Shown piece after piece: positions 1-11,989 of a DNA stretch of 64,000 nt. The first letter of the stretch is position 1; the number at the start of each line of letters is the position of its first letter. A program made the translations under genes and the position numbers. Under the pieces are notes generated by a model, which saw nothing but the letters and a program-made list of their open reading frames with translations, was not told the DNA's origin and did no database searches. Source of the stretch: Pegoplata infirma (taxonomy: Eukaryota; Arthropoda; Insecta; Diptera; Anthomyiidae); NCBI GenBank assembly GCA_963921195.1, contig OY992540.1:132308671-132372670 (forward strand). The letters are read 5' to 3'.

Positions 1-735
1 TGGAATCTCATGTCGTTACAAACATACAAAATTAAAAAAAATGCAAAGAATTTTTTTTTAACAAAAAGCAAAAACTAAAAATTGCAAAAGCAAGTTAAAG
101 AATTTCAAAACCAAAGATGTTGATAATAATGCTACAAAGATTGAATTAAACAACAATAAAACAAACAGTGAACATTAAAGGCGACAAGGCGACAATGACC
201 AGACTAGCAAAACAAACGAGACTGGCGGCAAAGTAAAATGACAACAAAGTTATCGGTTCCAAGTTAAGGCCAAAGCAAATCTGGTCAACTAACTAACCAA
301 TCAACCGTTCAATGGGAACATACTTATAAAGTTTTTTTGTTTAACGCTCCGTAAGAGTTAATATGTGGTGGTAAGATGAAGATGATGATGGTGGTGATAC
401 CAGAAACATGAAGGTAGATTTTATAGATGCCACAAATAGTTTAATTGGTAAAGAAGAATATATGCAGTAAGTGGAAGGTAACTGCAGAAACTTTTTACAA
501 ACTGAAGGTATTATTTGACATCAGTGGTGGAAATCGGATTTTTCTTAGGAAAGGAACTTTAATGTGTGTGAAAGCCATACATTACCAAAGGAAGTATGAT
601 TTTTTTTCTTACATCCAGTTAGTCTTCATATAAGTGATAGTGTGTGTAATTCCCAATTTTCAGACTTGTGCGTCGAAACGAGTTTCATACTGTCTAACTA
701 TCGCAAAAAATTTTGTGGCTGTCAAATGATATTGT
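1..735. other. no gene seen; AT-rich flank
   Basis: AT-rich sequence with short A and T runs and a small imperfect GAT/GGT trinucleotide stretch near 372-397. I see no coding region, terminal repeat or RNA gene. The short open frame at 445-633 has no recognisable domain and no codon signal. Confidence 0.5.
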
Positions 736-739
736 CAGT

Positions 740-1369
740 GCGTCAACGATCGCACGGCCATTTGGCCGATTATACAGTGTCCTGTCAGTACTCCCTCTAA
801 TGGGCTAACCGTCCGTTTGCCAAAAGTAAGAAGACTTTTTGTCCTCTTAGAATTTGGCACTGGCCTTAGGGTTTGTTGTTAGTGATATTCAACTATTCTT
901 CATTCTATTCTTTGATATCCTATTGATTTCGTTCAGAACTTCCACTTTAGAAATCGAGGTGTCAGGTTCCACCCACCTACTGACTTAAAGCAATTTCTTG
1001 CACATTGATCAGCCAACTATGTCTTGTATGTGTGCTGACTGATTCGACAACGGTATTGTATACAATTCATAAGGATTCCCGATTTTATAGTGTTTGAATC
1101 TAAGGCCTTCAGAGGTGCAAGACTATACACGAAAATGTAAATGGCGCAAGAACGAAGCTTCTTTGTGACAATCATCTGTTGCGCTTTATCGATTACTAGT
1201 AAGTACCTCAGCCTGGAAAACACTACACTTGGAAGTCTTAATGAAGCCCTGACTTTGAGGCATTCAGAGTATACTCCCGAATCCGTAACCATCTCCATTT
1301 TCGACCAGTCCGTAAAGATTAAGATCGAATTCTCTGTTGTAACAGCCTTCCCTAGTTGGTATTTGATTG
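740..1369 (-). pseudogene. LINE type A fragment: RNase H and C-terminal region
   Basis: Read on the minus strand this is the 3' part of a non-LTR retrotransposon polyprotein. RNase H begins with the first catalytic Asp in IFTDWSKMEM near 1330-1300. It continues through VYSECL and SLRLPS, a degraded QAE-like region (VVFSRLRYLLVIDKAQQMI), and a VDS-like segment (IFVYSLAPLKALDSN) in which the catalytic Asp has become Tyr. After stops and frameshifts comes the conserved post-RNase H block SKRTKSLLTFGKRTVSP and LTGHCIIGQ (about 890-760). Homologous copies lie at 30.6-31.9, 38.5-40.7, 41.0-42.1 and 48.3-49.9 kb. It is dead. The family is an RNase H-bearing LINE (I/LOA/R1-like group); the exact clade is not settled. 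Confidence 0.8.
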
Positions 1370-2995
1370 TTAGGTCGTAAGTGGCTGCTGACGATTTACG
1401 TCAGCACACATGGACTCTGAGGTCCGTTGTGATACCACGAGACTGTAATTGGCTCCCCCACTAGTGCCTGCTGTTAAACCACTTTGAGCTTCTTTTGAAA
1501 CTCCTAAAATTTTGAAATCCGACAAATCAGAAAGTTCGTGCAGCTCCCTAGATCCCAGTGAAGCAAGTCTATGACCAGAAAGTGCCATTTTTCTTCTCAC
1601 CCATGCAACACTGCAAAAGTCATTTGACGTCAGCAACCACTGTCGAAATCTCTCCTCTTGGTAGCGATATCTGCTCACTTGTGCGCTTCTGATTAGGAGA
1701 AGGCCAAATCTGTCGTGTATTCAAGCACGTCCATCCATTTGCCCATCTCTGATTAGTTTTTTTCGCGGAGCAAAGCATACAAACACTTTCCAATTCTGTT
1801 GGAACCTGCAAGCTCATCGGCTTTGCAATTCCCTGGAATATCTCAGTGCCCTGGAACCCAGATGAATTGTATGCCAAACTGCATGGTCATCTCATTAAAA
1901 GGCGTGTGGCAGTTCTTGTTTTTAGAAACATTGACACCAGGGACCTTGACCCAATGTTTTTTTTTGGCTTGACTGCCAAAATAGATGTTGCAGACGAGAC
2001 ATTGCAAAACTACCAGTCAACAACTTCCTTTATTCCTAGCATCTCTGCTTGGTAAACACTGCAATAATCTGGAAATCTTCGTGTCAGGCCCAACCCAAGC
2101 TCTTCCGAATAGACTTCAAAGCCCACTTGTTCGTGAAGCTTATATCCATCTGTGTAAAAATTTGTAGAGGCTCGACTACCCGCAATACCCCTTCCCCAAG
2201 ACTCCGTGGTTAGTATCATAGTGGTAAAGTGGCGCTTAAAAAGGCTCACAGAGGCAAAATCGCAGCTCCTCCATTGCAGTGTGCTATTAAGTGGAATTGC
2301 AGACGTTGCCTAATACTGCCTATCCAATATGTTTAATGGTATCAAGAAGGAGGATGTCTAATACAGCCGTAGGTGTAGTACGAAGATCACCAGTGATGCA
2401 CATCGACGCCATTCTCTGTACCTTCGTGATCAAGACACAGTTCCCTTTTGTCTCTAAAGCAGTTTACCAGAAAATTAATTGGTCGCACCACTGCTGTAAA
2501 AATTAATGTTTTTTTTTATAGGAATATAAGGAAATAGTTTCTTTTCCATTTCCTCCATTGCAGTGTGTATTAACTTAAATATAAATATAAAGCAAAAGCT
2601 GCTTTTCTTACCCGTTCGTCAGTATTACGCCTGAAATTCAACTGTCTATCTAGAAATACTCCAAGATACTTGTCTCCATCTGGGAAAGCGATTTCAGTGC
2701 CGTCCAGAGAAAAAAATCAAAATCAGGAATTATTTTTTTCTTGTAAACAAGACAAGCTTTGTTTTACTAGGATTAACTCCCAGACCACAGTCTCTTGCCC
2801 GTTTAGACAGATCTTTCAGAGAACCCTGAAGATTGTTCCTCAATGTTGGTGGATGCATTTCCTTTTACGCGACATCGTTAGCATATGCAACAACATGACA
2901 ATCACGTGATTCTAGAGAGAGCAACATTGAAATCGGTGTCTGTTTCCAAGGAATTGGCGAAAGAACATCTCCCTGTGGTGTGTCCCAATTAGAGT
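1370..2995 (-). pseudogene. LINE type B fragment: RT to 3' end
   Basis: Minus-strand remnant of a second RNase H-encoding LINE, here with RT. In coding order: RT motif B as DTPQGDVLSPIPWK (near 2985), motif C as VAYANDVA (near 2880, with the first catalytic Asp replaced by Asn), VNPSKTKLVLFTRKK, then a thumb segment with KYLGVFLDRQLNFRRN (near 2660). RNase H starts as NFYTDGYKLHEQVGFEVYS (about 2160). The C-terminal block RQIWPSPNQKRTSE and SLPRGEISTVV sits at 1640-1720, followed by SNDFC and LGSRELHELSDLSDF. The tail near 1371-1400 matches that of the copy at 45.47 kb. Several frameshifts and stops are present. It directly abuts the type A fragment on its left. Confidence 0.82.
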
Positions 2996-3459
2996 TTTTC
3001 ACGGGAATTCAAGGGAATTTTAGTTTCTTTGAAATTGTTGATTTTTCGACTTCTATTGATTATTTTGTATGTGATATTTTAGAGATTTTATTAAAATTCT
3101 TAATAACTGATGACAGAAATATACGCAGGGACCAGAAGGGCCCAAAAAGAATTCCAAGAGAGACCTTCTAACTAAAAAATGTCTTAAAATCTGAGACTTA
3201 CGAAATGAAAAAAGTCTCACAATATCTTAATCTTCGATATGATATAATAACAAAGTGATACAAAATCAAACTTTCCGAATCGAAATGGGATAAGCGAATG
3301 AAAGTTTACATTTTACATAACAAAACCCTCAAAGCGTTTTTTAGTTCAGCGCTAGATTATTTTAAAGCTTTTGTGTACTAAACATTTCCTACAATAGGGG
3401 CCCCTGGTGGTGCACTTATGTGGGGTCCAGCGTCTTAATTTAAGCTCGAAATTACGTTA
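2996..3459. other. no gene seen
   Basis: AT-rich sequence between the LINE remnant and the hAT-like element. No domain, repeat end or RNA gene was recognised. Confidence 0.4.
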
Positions 3460-3467
3460 GCTATAAC

Positions 3468-3963
3468 TAGTGTCCGACCGAATACACCTTTTTTGGCCCA
3501 AGCCGAAGTCGAATATTCGGCCAAATTTTCACTATTCGGCCAAAACGAAGCCGAAGCCGAATGTTAAAAAAAATATATATTTATGTAGTAAAAACAAGAA
3601 AAAAATAAAACTCGACTCGGCGGGATAATCAAATGCATGAGAATGTTTGCTAGATTGATTTTATTTTAAGCAAAAAATTTTTTTGGACATTTTTGTAAAA
3701 AAATATATTTTAGAGTGTAAATTTTTTTCGGCCGAAAATTTTTTTTGAATGTAAAAAATGTTTTTTGTTGCAAAAACACTTAGTTAAATGTTTTTGTGGC
3801 TTACTAATGTGATTCAAAGTTAGTTTAGTGTGTTTTTCAACACGTGAGCACAAATGTTATCCAATTATTCGGTATTCGGCCTATTCGGCCAAAATTGTGG
3901 CCGAAGCCGAATAGTGGCCGAATAGTGCTTTTTGGCCGAAGCCGAATATTTGGTCGGACACTA
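3468..3963. mobile_element. hAT-like MITE with 8-bp target duplication
   Basis: The 496-bp element starts TAGTGTCCGACC and ends with the exact inverse GGTCGGACACTA. The 8-bp sequence GCTATAAC flanks it on both sides (3460-3467 and 3964-3971). The TA(A/G)NG-type tip with an 8-bp duplication is the hAT superfamily signature. Both ends are packed with ATTCGGCC and GCCGAA motifs in opposite orientations, so each end can also fold on itself. The middle (about 3560-3860) is unstructured AT-rich DNA with no transposase. Confidence 0.9.
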
Positions 3964-4109
3964 GCTATAACCAGTATGAATTTCGATGCAATCGGTCCCG
4001 TACCTACTTTAGGGGGTTTTACATTGTTATACTTTGTGTGTTGAAATGTATTATTCAAACCAAAATACATTTAAAATTTTATAATTACAAAGTATTATCC
4101 GTTGTCATT

Positions 4110-5133
4110 ATACCCTACACCACACTGTGGTATAGGGTATATTGAGTTTGTGCTGATGTTTTTAACTTCCCGAAATATTGGTCCTAGACCCACTTTTAAG
4201 TATACCGATCGACTTAGAATCACTTTTTGAGTCGATTTAGCGATGTCCGTCAGTCCGTCTGTCCATTTAAACGGTGTAAACACGATACAGGTCGCAATTT
4301 TTAATTAATTCACTTAAAATTTGAAAATTAAGCCTCTTTTGGCCCAAGGACGAAGCCTATTGAAATTGGAAAAAATCGGTCCATATTTAGACCTAGCCCC
4401 CATACAAAGGTCCTCTTTAGGTTTGGCACAAATGACTCTAATAGCTACATTTTAATAGTTTTTTGGCAGGTAATCATGTTTCATCCACACAAATCACCAT
4501 TCCGAATTTTAAAGAAATCGGACCAGTTCTTCTTGTAGCCCCCATACAAACCACCTTCCCGGTTTTCACATAAATCTCTCAAATTTCATGAAAATAGAAA
4601 ATATTTAATTAAAATTCTGTTTGTTTACACTCAAAATAATTCTACAGTAAAAGGTTTAGTAACTGATATTGTACCAAAATCTACCAAAAAGTTACTAATT
4701 TTAGTATCTTGAAAGTACTAAAATTAATAATTTTTACTGGTTTTGAATAATATTAGTTAAAAATTTTAGTATTGGTTACCAATTTCTGCACTAGGTCCTT
4801 TTGGACTAAAGTTTGGTTTAATTTTTAGTATTGAATACCCACGTTTTTTTTTTTTGGTGTATGTTAAACGCGTACTTTACCTTATCAAATCTATTATCAT
4901 CGGACCATTTTTAAACTTAGGTCCCATGTGAAAATTTCGCCCGATATTCAGCTGAAGCGGTTTATTGTCAACAAAAAAAAAAACATATTCCACTCAAATT
5001 TGATTTGTGAGTACTTTTTACACTTATTAAATATTTGACAATATATAGATCTAATCAGTCCATGTTTAAACTTGGGACCCATTTTCCGGGAAACTCTGTG
5101 GGGTATTATATGGCTATAATTTTCTTACTTGTT
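4110..5133 (+). mobile_element. Helentron/DINE-1-like element, copy 1
   Basis: It begins ATACCCTACACCAC with a 5' terminal palindrome ending GGTATAGGGTAT. A core GTCGATTTAGCGATGTCC follows, with a short GTCY repeat (about 4240-4265), and it ends CTTACTTGTT. Full-length or partial relatives are at 26.7, 29.5 (minus) and 63.5 kb. The layout of terminal hairpin, GTCY microsatellite and T-rich end matches dipteran mini-me/DINE-1 repeats, which are regarded as non-autonomous Helentrons. It carries no coding capacity and is interrupted by a MITE at 4628-4859. Confidence 0.72.
4628..4859. mobile_element. 232-bp TA-target MITE nested in copy 1
   Basis: The ends are CACTCAAAATAA and TTTTTGGTG, flanked by TA on both sides (4626-4627, 4860-4861). 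The Helentron-like copy at 27.2 kb is uninterrupted at the equivalent point (TTTAGGTGCTAAACG), which serves as an empty site. The body contains short repeated AGTA/TTAGTA words and no reading frame. Confidence 0.75.
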
Positions 5134-5441
5134 TTTAATTTAAAATTTTGCAAAACACACAAAAACATAAATTTTCTTTTCTCAATTTATTTTATTTTGA
5201 TTTAAATTGTAAATAAACACAACAAAATAAAAAGTCGATAGCAAAATATTATGTTTTGAAAAATTTCAAAAAATTTTCTTTTACGTTATATATTAAAAAA
5301 AAGTTAATTATGTATACAAAATTACATTATACAAAGTGTGACAATGTAAAACCTGCTTTACTGAATAGCCAAATTATTAAAAATAACCACTGTTCACCGT
5401 TGCGTATGATTGTTATTTAAAGGTAATTTCAAAATTAATAC
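5134..5441. other. no gene seen
   Basis: AT-rich DNA between two elements, with nothing recognisable. Confidence 0.4.
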
Positions 5442-5449
5442 GTCTCATG

Positions 5450-6623
5450 TAGAGTTTGCAAAACGATTAAAATCGTAATCGTAATCGCGATTAATCGCAC
5501 CAATTAATCGTAATCGTAATCGACAAAAAAATCATGCGATTACGATTAATAATTTTCTATGAAATACACTGTTTTTATAACGAATTTAAATCAGTTCCAA
5601 CATTTTTTGAAACCCATTTTGAAGTTTCTATTTAAAATTATTTTTCAAAAAAACTAAATTACTCTAAAAAACGATTACTTTCGGAACAATTTCAAACAAA
5701 AACCATTGATTCTGGAATGTTTAGTAGAATCGATTGCAGGATTATATGATGCGTTCTGGTACCGATTATTTGGAACGGAAAATTTTTATGGGTTGGCCCA
5801 TGATTCATTTAAAGTCATTCAAATTTAAAGGAAAATTTAAATTCTGATATGAGTAAGTTTTAAAGATGTTTGTTTTTAAAATATACTCAAAAGGCTTTGG
5901 TAGGATTGGTCGAACAATTTGGACATGAAGTTTAAAAAAAAAAACTTAATTTTTTCATACTTTGACCGCTGGTTGCCAATAAATGATGCTGGTTGCCAAT
6001 AAATGATGCCTTGTAAACTTTTTTAATAAATTTCCTCGCAATTAGCTCCTTCACTGGCCATTGGCAGGTGTTCCGACACAACTGCACAGAAATTTTGATG
6101 AACTGGAAGCAGCTTTTGAAAAGAAATCACGACCCAAAGAGCGAATCCAAACCAGTCACAGTTTAGAATACTCTTTAATAGCACAGATAAAGAGCTATTA
6201 AGACGCAGTAAAATCATGTGTCTTTTCAGTGCTGATTGAAGCACTCTTTGTAGAGTTTATTTAAGCGCAATAAAGATGTAAGAAAATCCAGTATTTTTCT
6301 CCAAAAATCTTTTTGATGTTAAAGATTTCAAAAATTAATGTGTAAAATTTTCATAACAAAGAAATTTAATTATAAGTTTTAAAAAAATGTCTTAAAAATA
6401 AATTCTCAAGGGCGCTCGAGCGTTCTTTCGATGCGCAATGATATACTAAAAATGAGACTGTGGTTCCAAAATCCCGAATTATTTTTACTAGGAAAGTTTG
6501 AAAGTTTTTAAGCTATTGCAACTCAAATTATTTAAAAAATTCGATTAATCGTAATCGCGATTAACGGCATTTTTTTTAATCGTAATCGCGATTATGAAAT
6601 ATCTCAATTATTTGCAAACTCTA
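5450..6623. mobile_element. hAT-like element with TAATCG subterminal repeats
   Basis: Terminal repeats TAGAGTTTGCAAA and TTTGCAAACTCTA are flanked by an exact 8-bp duplication GTCTCATG (5442-5449, 6624-6631). Just inside both ends are clustered TAATCG/CGATTA words (5466-5550 and 6540-6600), resembling the subterminal transposase-binding repeats known in hAT elements. Length is 1174 bp. A minus-strand frame at 6023-6244 has no motif I can assign to a transposase, so I treat the element as non-autonomous. Its segment 5600-5800 recurs at 36.37-36.60 kb (inverted) and 50.05-50.20 kb. Confidence 0.88.
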
Positions 6624-6631
6624 GTCTCATG

Positions 6632-7003
6632 CAATTTTCAAGCAAATTATTATAACTATAATAAAAGCTCACCAACTTCAAATGTGTGCAAAAAAAGCTC
6701 GGAACCCTATAAAACCGCTAATTATTTTTTGATGTGAAGAACAGATTTAAAAGTTTATTTTACTGTGGTGAAATAAAATTTTTTGTGAAACTTTTTTTTT
6801 AAGTTTTTTTACTAAAGTTTCTAAAAAAATTGTTTGCCACTTATTTAAATACCATTCTGTGGTAAATTCCGATCTCATATGTCCACTTGAATCCGAATAC
6901 ATACATTTTGTATTTCTAGGTTATGTGAAATGTTCCAAAATTTTCGAGGTGTCCTTGCATTTTTGTTTATAACTTTTGAACCGCTTAACCGACATTGCTG
7001 AAA
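6632..7003. other. no gene seen
   Basis: AT-rich spacer with no recognisable coding, terminal-repeat or RNA signal. Confidence 0.4.
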
Positions 7004-7009
7004 TGAAAA

Positions 7010-7465
7010 CACAGAAAAAATTTGAAACAAATTTCAATCAACAAAAACGCGGATTCAATAAATTTTTTGATTGAAATTCCTCCAATTAAAAAAATATTTG
7101 TACCAATCATCAAATTGTAGGTGATTGATTGAAAATTTTTTCAATTAAACATTTTTTCGATTTTGATCAAAAATTTGATCAATTTTTTATTTATAGTCAA
7201 TCAAAATAATAATAGATTTAACAAATGAATTGTAAGCTTATCCAATATGTTGCCAACAATAAAAAAAGTAAAACCCGATTATTTTGTATATTTTGGAATT
7301 AATTTATTCAAATAAATATAAGCGAAAAAAAATCTGGTATGTTGAAAATTTGTAATTCGACAGTTAAAAAAATAACAAAAATTTTAATCAAAATATTGAT
7401 TGACTCATTTAAATTTTGTTGATCAATAGATTTAATTGAAACTTTCTAGCCAATAGTTTTTTGTG
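7010..7465. mobile_element. CACAG-type MITE, copy 1
   Basis: It starts CACAGAAAAAATTTG and ends TAGTTTTTTGTGTG. The internal sequence matches the element at 24870-25357 almost throughout, apart from a roughly 30-bp indel. It contains many TTGATT/AATCAA words and no coding frame. Boundaries come from the pairwise match. The target duplication is not clear for this copy. Confidence 0.7.
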
Positions 7466-7534
7466 TGAAACCCATACTTCTCATAGCAACAAAAAGTATA
7501 TATTTCATAAGTACATACAGTCATGTCTGTACAT

Positions 7535-9463
7535 TAGGGTGGCAGCTATTTTGCAAAACTTCGAATTTGAAGGAGTGCACCCCTAAAAATGCTATGCTAA
7601 AAATTTCAGCCAAATCGGACAACGTTAACACGAGGCGCATCGAGGTCAAAGGTCAAAAAATAGCCATATTTTGATGAAAAACATTAAATAAATGGTGTTG
7701 TTTTTTGAATATATTGTTAAAAAGTGGTACACGAGTTGTTTTAAGTATAAGAAGATAAATTAAAAATTTTTGGGTTTTCAAAAATTAACCCTTGTAAGTC
7801 TTTCGGGGTCAAAATGACCCAATTTTCACAAAATGACCCCTAAAACACGAAAATCAGCCCCTATTTTCTAAATTTATTGAAATAAACCAATGTAAACCCA
7901 TATTTATATTCTATTCTATCATAAATACTCAAATATGAAATACTGTCTTTCTAGGATGTCATTAACCTGTTTCACGGTAAGGCCAAAAATATGCATTTTA
8001 TTTGGCGTGGTTCTCAAAACTGATATTTTGGTTTTTTCAAAATTTTCTTAAACAAAATTAGGAAAAATGCTGAAAAAACCACAGAATCTTATAAAATATA
8101 TGTTAACATATAAAAAAAAATTTTTTGATTTCGATAAAACTTGGTATAACCGTTGTTCGAGGTCAGATATTTTTTTTAATTAACTCATAAATGAACAATG
8201 AAAATCAAATAATTATTTTTTCAGACGTCGCATAAAAATAATAACAAGTTTTATAGAAATAGAAAAAAAAATAAAAAAAACTATATTAAGAATTTTTAAC
8301 GTGCTAGGCCATTTTGACCCCATGTTCATTTATGGGTTAATTAAAAAAAATCAAATTATTAGTTTTCTGACCTCGCACATAATCATAACAAGTTTTATAA
8401 AAATCGAAAGAAAATATAAAAATCTATATAAAGAAATTTTAATGTGCTGGGCCATTTTGACCCCATGTTCATTTATGGGTTAATTTAAAAAAAATTAAAT
8501 AATTATTTTTCTGAGCTCGTACAATAATTATACCAAGTTTTATAAAAAATCGCAATAAACATTTCATATTTAGATGCCTTTTTCCAAAAAAAATCCAAAT
8601 ATCCCTAAATTTGACTTTTGACCCGAATAAAAACCGGGTTAATATTATTCTATTTTCCTAAAACGTTTAGGGTTAATGTCTAACATAGTTTTTAATAATT
8701 TATGACCCTGACTTTGTCAAATTTTAAAATATTTACCAAATTTTTTCCATATTGAATAAATTGTGGGCAAAAATGGTATTTTCCTCGAAATCCGCTGAGT
8801 TTAAATCGATGCCCCCGCCAAACTATCCGAGGGATATCCCGCAAAAAATTTTTTTTTTATATGTAAACATATATTTTATAAGATTCTGTGTTTTTTTCAG
8901 CATTTTTCCTAATTTTGTTTAAGAAAATTTTGAAAAAACCAAAATATCAGTTTTGAGAACCACGCCAAATAAAATGCATATTTTTGGCCTTACCGTGAAT
9001 CAGGTGAATGACATCCTAGAAAGACAGTATTTCATATCTGAGTATTTATGATAGAGTAGAATATAAATATGGGTTTACATTGGTTTATTTCAATAAATTT
9101 TGAAAATTGGGGCTGATTTTCGTGTTTTAGGGGTCATTTTGTGAAAATTGGGTCATTTTGACCCCGAAAGACTTACAAGGGTTAATTTTTGAAAACCCAA
9201 AAATTTTTAATTTATCTTCTTATACTTAAAACAACTCGTGTACCACTTTTTAACAATATATTCAAAAAACAACACCATTTATTTAATGTTTTTCATCAAA
9301 ATATGGCTATTTTTTGACCTTTGACCTTTGACCTCGATGCGCCTCGTGTTAACGTTGTCCGATTTGGCTGAAATTTTTAGCATAGCATTTTTAGACCAAA
9401 TGTAATAAAAATTAGGGGTGCACTCCTTCAAATTCGAAGTTTTGCAAAATAGCTGCCTCCCTA
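7535..9463. mobile_element. 1.93-kb long-TIR element with 8-bp target duplication
   Basis: Ends TAGGGTGGCAGC and GCTGCCTCCCTA open two inverted arms of about 600 bp (7535-8128 and about 8850-9463). CTGTACAT is duplicated at 7527-7534 and 9464-9471. The arms stay closely similar along their full length. They differ by small indels such as an extra AGACC-containing stretch near 9395. Tip and duplication length fit hAT; P-type elements also make 8-bp duplications, so the superfamily is an inference. The central 0.7 kb holds tandem repeats and no transposase. Confidence 0.88.
8160..8600 (+). repeat. three imperfect tandem repeats of about 145 bp
   Basis: In the loop of the long-TIR element, a unit containing CATTTTGACCCCATG, then TTCATTTATGGGTTAA and AACAAGTTTTATA recurs with about 143-150 bp spacing (for example near 8313 and 8455, with a decayed copy at 8180). 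Confidence 0.7.
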
Positions 9464-9471
9464 CTGTACAT

Positions 9472-10755
9472 ATTTACCATTTATGTTGAAAGCTCTTTCA
9501 TGGTTGTCATTATTTGTCCTATTTGCTTAAACTAAAATGAAACAGAAACAACATTTGTACCTGTTTTCGATTTAGTACATTTCCTTTTGAACTTAACCAC
9601 ATATAATTCCCAGAAAACAAAAACTGGTTCACATGCACTCCATCCATCCATCCATCGATCGATCAATTCCATTCATATGATCAGTAAGTAGTAATCATAG
9701 CCATGTTAAAAAGATAAATTACTATTAACAAGAAGCTTCAAATGACAAAAGGCTGCAACAAATAAAAAAAAATCAACACTCAGCAAACATGTAGTAGCTA
9801 CTTTATACCAAATCGAGCTAATATGATTCCAATGCGGTTGCATACATGTAGCATTCGATGTTCCACGAAAGCAAACAAACTGAAAAAAAAAAAAACGACC
9901 ATTTAATGTAATTCCAGAAATTCTTTAATGCCTCAAGAATGAAGAAATACGTTGTGAATAGAAGAAATAAAAAAAATTCTTAAGATTGTTTAATGTTGAG
10001 AATCGTTCGATGTATGTTGCGAATTTGATATAAAAACAAAACTGGTCAAACATATGCTTTTTAAGAATGCATTAAGCAGCACCAAAACCAACAGCAGCAG
10101 TAACAGTGAACAGTCACAGTCAGGCAGTCAGTTAGTCAGTTCTTTAGACAGTTAGTCAGCCATTCAGTCAGTCAATTCTGCCCAAGTGGGGAATGGTAAA
10201 ATTTTTGACTTTGGATATCTGAGAAATATCGTATCGCAACGTATGGTATGCAGACCATATGTATGCCGATGTTGTTTTAAGTATGTGAACGTTCTTAAGA
10301 TTGTTGTGAATTGCTGTAGTTGTGTTTGGAAGTCATCGTCGTTGTCGTCGCCGTCCAGCAGTGTTTTATAAGCTGCTTTGTTGCAACTACTAAGCAAGTT
10401 TTTTTTTTGTTGTTTCTTTCTTAAATGTTTTTTTAGTTTTTGTTGCTGATTTCTTTGTAAAAAAAAATCGTGCAACATTCATGTGGGGAAAGAAAAACAT
10501 GCTGATTGGCATTTAAAGTTGTTGTAGAACTTTGGCGTTTTTTTTCTACGTTTTTTATGTTTTTTTTTTTTTATTAATTTTTCTTGTGAATTAAAAAGTT
10601 GTACAAAAAATGGAATCAACTTAGCTTTATAGAACAAAACAGTTTAATCTTACGCTTCGTTACATTTGCCGCCACTTATTTGGTTTTTGATTAAAAACGA
10701 GTTGCCAGACTAGAAAAATAAAGTATATCCGCCGGAGAGTAATTATTATGCTTAA
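9472..10755. other. gene-free stretch with simple repeats
   Basis: It contains a CATC run (9642-9665), imperfect GTCAGT/TTAGTCAG repeats (10100-10175) and T-rich tracts. Open frames at 10164-10478 (minus) and 10186-10371 (plus) are low-complexity and overlap one another, so I do not call them genes. Confidence 0.5.
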
Positions 10756-11705
10756 CAAGAAAATAGTTAGGAAGTTCAATTCATTGGATTTCTGTAGATG
10801 TAGTGCTTCCAATTCTCCTGTATGGAATCATTGTCTGGTGGCCTGCTTTTTAGAGACAAAAGGGAACTGTGTCTTTATAACGAAGGTACAGTCAATAGCG
10901 TCGTTGTACATCACTGGTGCTCTTCGTACTACACCTACGGTTGCACTAGAAATCCTCCATTGAATATATTGGGTAGCCAGTATGCGGCTAAGTCGTCAAT
11001 TCGACTGAAGAGCACACTACAATGGAAGAGCAGCGATTGTGGCCATAGCGCGATCTTGAAGAAGATAACAATTCTCCGTCTTGAATACAATCCAGGGAGT
11101 CTTGGTTAAGGGACCTTCCGGGTAGTGGAGCCTCCATAAATGTTTACACAGATGGATCGAGGTTACACAAACAAGTGGGCTTTGGAATTTCTGACAGTCA
11201 ATCCGCAATGAAGTCCCTGGAGTCAATGATTTTGAAGCCAATATCTCCCCTTACTGCCTCACATCTTTAAATGAGACCAATCAGTTTGACATACGACTAA
11301 TATGGGTTTAAGGGCCCAGAGACATTCCAGAGACTTGCAAGGCCGGTGAGCTTGCAAGACTGGGAACTACCTTACAGGTTCCAATAGAATTGGAATGTGT
11401 TGGTTGTCTCTAGAAACTTGTAAAATCTACGGCTTTATTCCGCGACGGAGACTAATCAGAGATGGGGACATGGATGGACGTGTGAGACTACATGACAGAT
11501 TTGGCCTTCTCTTAATCCGAAGCGCACAAATGAGCTCATATCGCTTCCAAGAGGAGAGATTTCGACGGTGGTTCACTGGGATCTAGGGAGCTGCATCTTT
11601 CCAATTTGTTGGATGTCGAAATTTAATATCTTAGGAGTTTTATAAGGAGCTCAAATTGGTTTAACGGCTGGGACTAGTAGGGGAACCCATTATCGTCCCT
11701 TCACA
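10756..11705 (+). pseudogene. LINE type B fragment: RT thumb to C-terminus
   Basis: Plus-strand remnant. A thumb region reads close to PVWNHCLVACFLETKGN and GALRTTPTVALEILH (10815-10962). A decayed RNase H region and a trace of VPGHRDIPE follow (11290-11330). The C-terminal block has RQIWPSLNPKRTNEL and SLPRGEISTVV (11495-11570) and then LGSRELH (11580). Stops and frameshifts occur throughout. It matches the minus-strand copies at 1.37-3.0, 32.1-32.7 and 45.5-46.5 kb. Confidence 0.8.
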
Positions 11706-11989
11706 CAGAGAACAGATCCATTTGGACAACTGAATTTGTCGCCAATCGAATTCATGCAGTCACACCAACCAATTTTAATATTGTGTTTAAATTCTGTTGT
11801 AGGTATAGATATTCGATTGAAATAACAAATTGTTAATTAATGCTTTGGTTACCCCTATGGATTATTAGTATACGTTACTTACTAAATTTATTTAATTATT
11901 ACTACACCGTTTCCAAAAAATGCAATTTTTTTTATTTTTCATAAATTTTTTATTAAAATCTATAAAGGAAATCAATAATACACAAAAAT

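Noticed and set aside
1017..1298. Independent small host gene
   Set aside because: It is the RNase H domain of a decayed LINE, with homologous copies on several sites in the window.
6023..6244. Transposase exon in the 5.45-kb hAT-like element
   Set aside because: No hAT dimerisation motif, DDE residues or zinc finger could be recognised in the frame.
10164..10478. 104-residue Gln/Lys/Asp-rich minus-strand frame
   Set aside because: Low complexity, overlaps a plus-strand frame, no domain, no supporting start or splice context.
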